Positions 6,478-8,001 of a stretch of DNA of 8,001 nt are shown in pieces. Under the pieces are notes generated by a model. That model ran no database searches. It was not told the DNA's origin and saw only the letters and a list, made by a program, of their open reading frames with translations. Source of the DNA: Acidobacteriaceae bacterium (GTDB taxonomy: Bacteria; Acidobacteriota; Vicinamibacteria; Vicinamibacterales; CAVVIG01). The DNA is taken from contig JAISPN010000098.1 of NCBI GenBank assembly GCA_031274845.1, positions 1 through 8,001 of the forward strand, in the 5' to 3' direction. How positions within the stretch are numbered: the stretch's first letter is position 1; the number at the start of each line of letters is the position of its first letter. Made by a program: the position numbers and the translations under genes.

Positions 6478-7416
6478 TCAGTCGGGCGTGGGCAGCGACA
6501 CATTGTCGATGACGAGCACCGCGTTCGTCCGCTTCTCGGTCGTCACTTTGAGCCCCAACTGCTCGCGCAACGCGGCGACAAACGATGGACCGGTCGGACT
6601 CGCGGACGACTGACCGGGTAGCGGCATTTGCATCACCGAGGATGCCATCGCGAGCATCGCCGACCGATCGACACGGAGATTCCAGTCGAAAAGACCCGTC
6701 AATCCAGTCTCATCGACGACCGGCATATTCACGGTGCGTTCGAGGAGCGCGATGATCTGCGCCAGGGGTAACCCGTCGCCGTGCATGGTGATCTCGGACG
6801 TCGCCGGATCGACGCTCATCGACACATTGCACTTTCGAATCTCGCCCGGCTTCGGCATCATCGCCGCTGCGGCGGCCATCGCCTCTTGCCCGCCCTTCGC
6901 GATGGCTTCCATTTGCTTTTTCTGCTCCTCCTGCGCGGCGGTGCAGTCGGCCGTCGACGGGTGCAGATCGGCGCCAAGCTTGCCGTCGCTCCGCGCGATC
7001 GTCAGCACGGAGGTCGGCATCTCGCGCGACTCGGTGTGCGCGCGAAACTGAAAGCGGTCGGCCAGCATCGACTGCAGAAGCGGCGGCAGATCGCGCGTCG
7101 TGCCAAGGAGTTGCGCATCGGCCTTGCCGTTGATGTCGAACCGCGCGGTCGACTTCCACTCTGGTAAACCGACGATGCGATCGTCAGGAAGGCTGTACGC
7201 CATGAACACGAGCATCATGAACGGCAGATTTCTCGCGGTGAAGCGTCCGCCTCCCGGCACGGTCACGCTCGGGATGCTTTCAAGCGGTGACGCCGGATTT
7301 GGATTGCTCGGCTTGACCGACACGACGTCGAACTGCGGCGACTGCGCGGAGGCCGCTGACGCCACCGCCACCAACACCATCAACAGCGCGCCTTTCCCCC
7401 AACCCATGCCGGTCAT
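6478..7416 (-). CDS. TIGR03435 family secreted protein
   Basis: The protein has 312 residues, starting at ATG 7416 with GAGGTG (7421-7426) as ribosome site; a second in-frame ATG lies three codons in. A clear signal peptide spans residues 1-24 (hydrophobic core ALLMVLVAVASAA, cleavage ASA/Q). Next comes the family opening FDVVSVKPSNP (29-39), then GGGRFTARNLPFMMLVFMAYSL (56-76), LLQSMLADRFQF (113-124) and a cysteine pair C158 and C196 that could form a disulfide. A Lys/Glu/Ala-rich insert lies between the cysteines (~161-187). The C-terminal half has LPLAQIIALLERTVNMPVVDETGLTG (216-241) and REQLGLK...VLVIDNVSLPTPD (284-312), matching the family's hallmark ending. Family function is unknown; the repeated (L)xxLL...RPVVDxTGL pattern loosely recalls secretin/TonB short N-terminal folds, which is only a suggestion. 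It heads an apparent operon, its stop lying 10 nt before the barrel start. Confidence 0.9.
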   Translation of the reverse strand: MTGMGWGKGALLMVLVAVASAASAQSPQFDVVSVKPSNPNPASPLESIPSVTVPGGGRFTARNLPFMMLVFMAYSLPDDRIVGLPEWKSTARFDINGKADAQLLGTTRDLPPLLQSMLADRFQFRAHTESREMPTSVLTIARSDGKLGADLHPSTADCTAAQEEQKKQMEAIAKGGQEAMAAAAAMMPKPGEIRKCNVSMSVDPATSEITMHGDGLPLAQIIALLERTVNMPVVDETGLTGLFDWNLRVDRSAMLAMASSVMQMPLPGQSSASPTGPSFVAALREQLGLKVTTEKRTNAVLVIDNVSLPTPD

Positions 7417-7420
7417 GCAT

Positions 7421-7426
7421 CACCTC
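7421..7426 (-). promoter_or_regulatory. Shine-Dalgarno of the intact TIGR03435 gene
   Basis: GAGGTG on the minus strand lies 4 nt before ATG 7416 (6 nt from the GAGG core) and supports this start over the in-frame ATG three codons downstream. Confidence 0.65.
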
Positions 7427-7440
7427 ACGATAGTGTGACG

Positions 7441-7515
7441 ATTTTAGGATGCGTATATGGGAAGCACATCCGGCCTTCGGTTATTTTTTCCTTACCACTA
7501 TAGAAGGACTGAGAC
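7441..7515 (-). promoter_or_regulatory. AT-richer intergenic region with candidate promoter for the TIGR03435-barrel-VWA operon
   Basis: This stretch between the kinase-remnant stop (7516) and the TIGR03435 start is visibly richer in A and T than its surroundings. On the minus strand TAAAAT (7441-7446) matches five of six bases of a -10 box and would start transcription near 7434, about 18 nt ahead of the ATG. A second -10-like TATAGT lies near 7500. Neither has a convincing TTGACA-like partner at 16-18 bp. No minus-strand terminator hairpin is visible, so read-through from the upstream TIGR03435 gene is also possible. Confidence 0.3.
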
Positions 7516-7818
7516 TTACCAGCGCCACCAACGGCGTCGAATCGAATCGGCTGCAAACGCAATACTCGATGGCACGCGAAGTTCCACGTTTGTGCCAGCG
7601 TGCGGCCGGCTGGAGATCCGCAGCGTCGCACCGATGCGTTCAGCACGTTCGCGCATACCGTGCATCCCCCAATGGCCAGATCGCCCCTCAGTTACCATCA
7701 CCGCCTCCATCCCGGAACCGTCATCACACACTGTGATGCCAAATATGTCTGACGCATAGGCGATCTCAAGCTCCACCGTGTGGGCATGCGCGTGCTGAAA
7801 CGCATTGGTGAGCACTTC

Positions 7819-7865
7819 ACGACGACAACACCGATGGTCACGACTGACGTGATGACTCGACGCAT
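7819..7865 (-). pseudogene. Broken 5' end of a secreted or membrane protein gene
   Basis: ATG 7865 has a strong ribosome site (GGAGG, 7872-7876) at 6-nt spacing and encodes MRRVITSVVTIGVVVV, a plausible start of a signal peptide or membrane anchor: two arginines followed by a hydrophobic run. At about 7820 the sequence changes into kinase homology in a different frame. Translation from this ATG would continue out of frame (KCSPMRFSTRM) to a stop inside the kinase remnant. It lies 37 nt after the stop of the upstream TIGR03435 gene, so it was probably the next gene of that operon before the break. The original product cannot be identified from 16 residues. Confidence 0.5.
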
Positions 7866-7871
7866 CAGCGT

Positions 7872-7876
7872 CCTCC
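7872..7876 (-). promoter_or_regulatory. Orphaned Shine-Dalgarno (GGAGG)
   Basis: GGAGG on the minus strand sits 6 nt before ATG 7865 and serves the broken signal-peptide frame, not the kinase frame, whose only upstream start (GTG 7878) overlaps this element. This is the main reason for treating the region as a fusion scar. Confidence 0.55.
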
Positions 7877-7902
7877 ACTGTGATGACTGCGGAAAATGCG
7901 GA

Positions 7903-8001
7903 TTAGTCTGGTGTCGGCGGCGTGATCTTGTCGATCACCGTGACGTCGAGTTGCGTTTTCTGCGAATCGAGTTTGAGGCCGAGCTGTTCCTGCACGGCGG
8001 T
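7903..8001 (-). CDS. TIGR03435 family secreted protein, C-terminal fragment
   Basis: The gene enters from the right edge and ends at TAA (7903-7905), giving 32 residues that begin TAVQEQLGLKLDSQK and end VIDKITPPTPD. This is the family's terminal block: a QLGLK strand-helix region followed by a VxVID strand and a Pro-rich tail. It lines up with the end of the intact paralogue in this window (REQLGLK, VLVID, PTPD). Everything upstream, including signal peptide and cysteine pair, is outside the window. The two copies are clearly diverged, so this is not a recent duplication. Confidence 0.8.
   Translation of the reverse strand, partial: TAVQEQLGLKLDSQKTQLDVTVIDKITPPTPD

Larger units (their letters stand above)
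7516..7878 (-). pseudogene. Remnant of a NarL/DegS-type sensor histidine kinase: C-terminal HATPase_c domain only
   Basis: The open frame (GTG 7878 to TAA 7516) encodes 120 residues. From about residue 20 it matches the ATP-binding domain of a LuxR-partner sensor kinase: N box REVLTNAFQHAHA (20-32, with E21, N25, H29), G1 box DDGSGM (52-57), G2 box GHWGMHGMRERAERIG (68-83) and the SSRPHAGTNVELRVP terminus (89-103). The dimerisation domain with its phosphorylatable histidine, any sensor domain and the start of the ATPase fold are missing. The first ~19 codons look unrelated to kinases and overlap a ribosome site and ATG in another frame. The GTG itself has no Shine-Dalgarno. It is therefore most likely a 5'-deleted remnant. 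A small stand-alone ATPase protein is an unlikely alternative. No partner response regulator is in the window. Confidence 0.75.

Noticed and set aside
7470..7489. Hairpin plus T-run on the plus strand (CCGGCCTTCGG then TTATTTTTT)
   Set aside because: The stem has only three pairs and no plus-strand gene ends upstream of it; on the minus strand the T-run becomes an A-run, which does not terminate.
7722..7738. Perfect inverted repeat CATCACA-CAC-TGTGATG
   Set aside because: It falls in the codons for the conserved ITVCDDG motif of the kinase G1 box, so coding constraint and chance explain it; it is not a TGTGA-N6-TCACA operator because the arms are in the opposite order.
7729..7885. 10-base direct repeat CACTGTGATG at 7729-7738 and 7876-7885
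   Set aside because: Ten-base repeats are expected by chance in 8 kb; no other sign of a mobile element or site-specific recombination.

Overview
The window is GC-rich throughout. Its protein families point to a soil acidobacterium of the Vicinamibacteria or Solibacter type. The taxonomic markers are two TIGR03435-family secreted proteins, a VWFA protein of the TIGR03436-like acidobacterial group, and a large outer-membrane barrel with an N-terminal carboxypeptidase-regulatory-like domain. All three families are strongly expanded in Acidobacteria. This assignment rests on family recognition by eye, not on a search.

Layout, left to right. Positions 1-219 (+) are the last 72 codons of an SPFH/stomatin-like membrane protein. 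It converges on a leftward group that fills the rest of the window. Read in the direction of transcription (right to left), that group is: the C-terminal 32 residues of a TIGR03435 protein (8001-7903); the Shine-Dalgarno and first ~16 codons of a secreted or membrane protein, broken off and joined out of frame to the C-terminal ATPase domain of a NarL-type sensor kinase (7876-7516); a ~100-bp AT-richer intergenic stretch with a possible promoter; an intact TIGR03435 protein (7416-6478); a plug-less TonB-receptor-like barrel (6467-3438); a VWA-domain protein (3438-1303); an 83-bp gap with an extended -10 promoter; a secreted cupin (1219-713); and a YhcH/YjgK/YiaL protein (696-241).

The TIGR03435, barrel and VWA genes look like one operon: 10 nt separate the first two, and the last two share one base in a TAATG overlap. 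All three products carry export signals, so the unit probably builds or serves something in the periplasm or outer membrane. Its function is unknown to me. The cupin and YhcH genes form a second short operon, plausibly for a small carbohydrate or similar metabolite, but the substrate cannot be read from sequence.

The most notable points are the three-gene envelope operon, the out-of-frame deletion scar beside tandem TIGR03435 paralogues, a REP-like palindrome lying inside the signal-peptide coding region of the barrel gene, and a VWA domain whose MIDAS serines are replaced by alanine while a calcium-loop-like DxDxDGxxD sits in its middle. No RNA genes, CRISPR arrays, insertion sequences or phage genes were seen, and no stretch longer than 300 bases lacks a gene.
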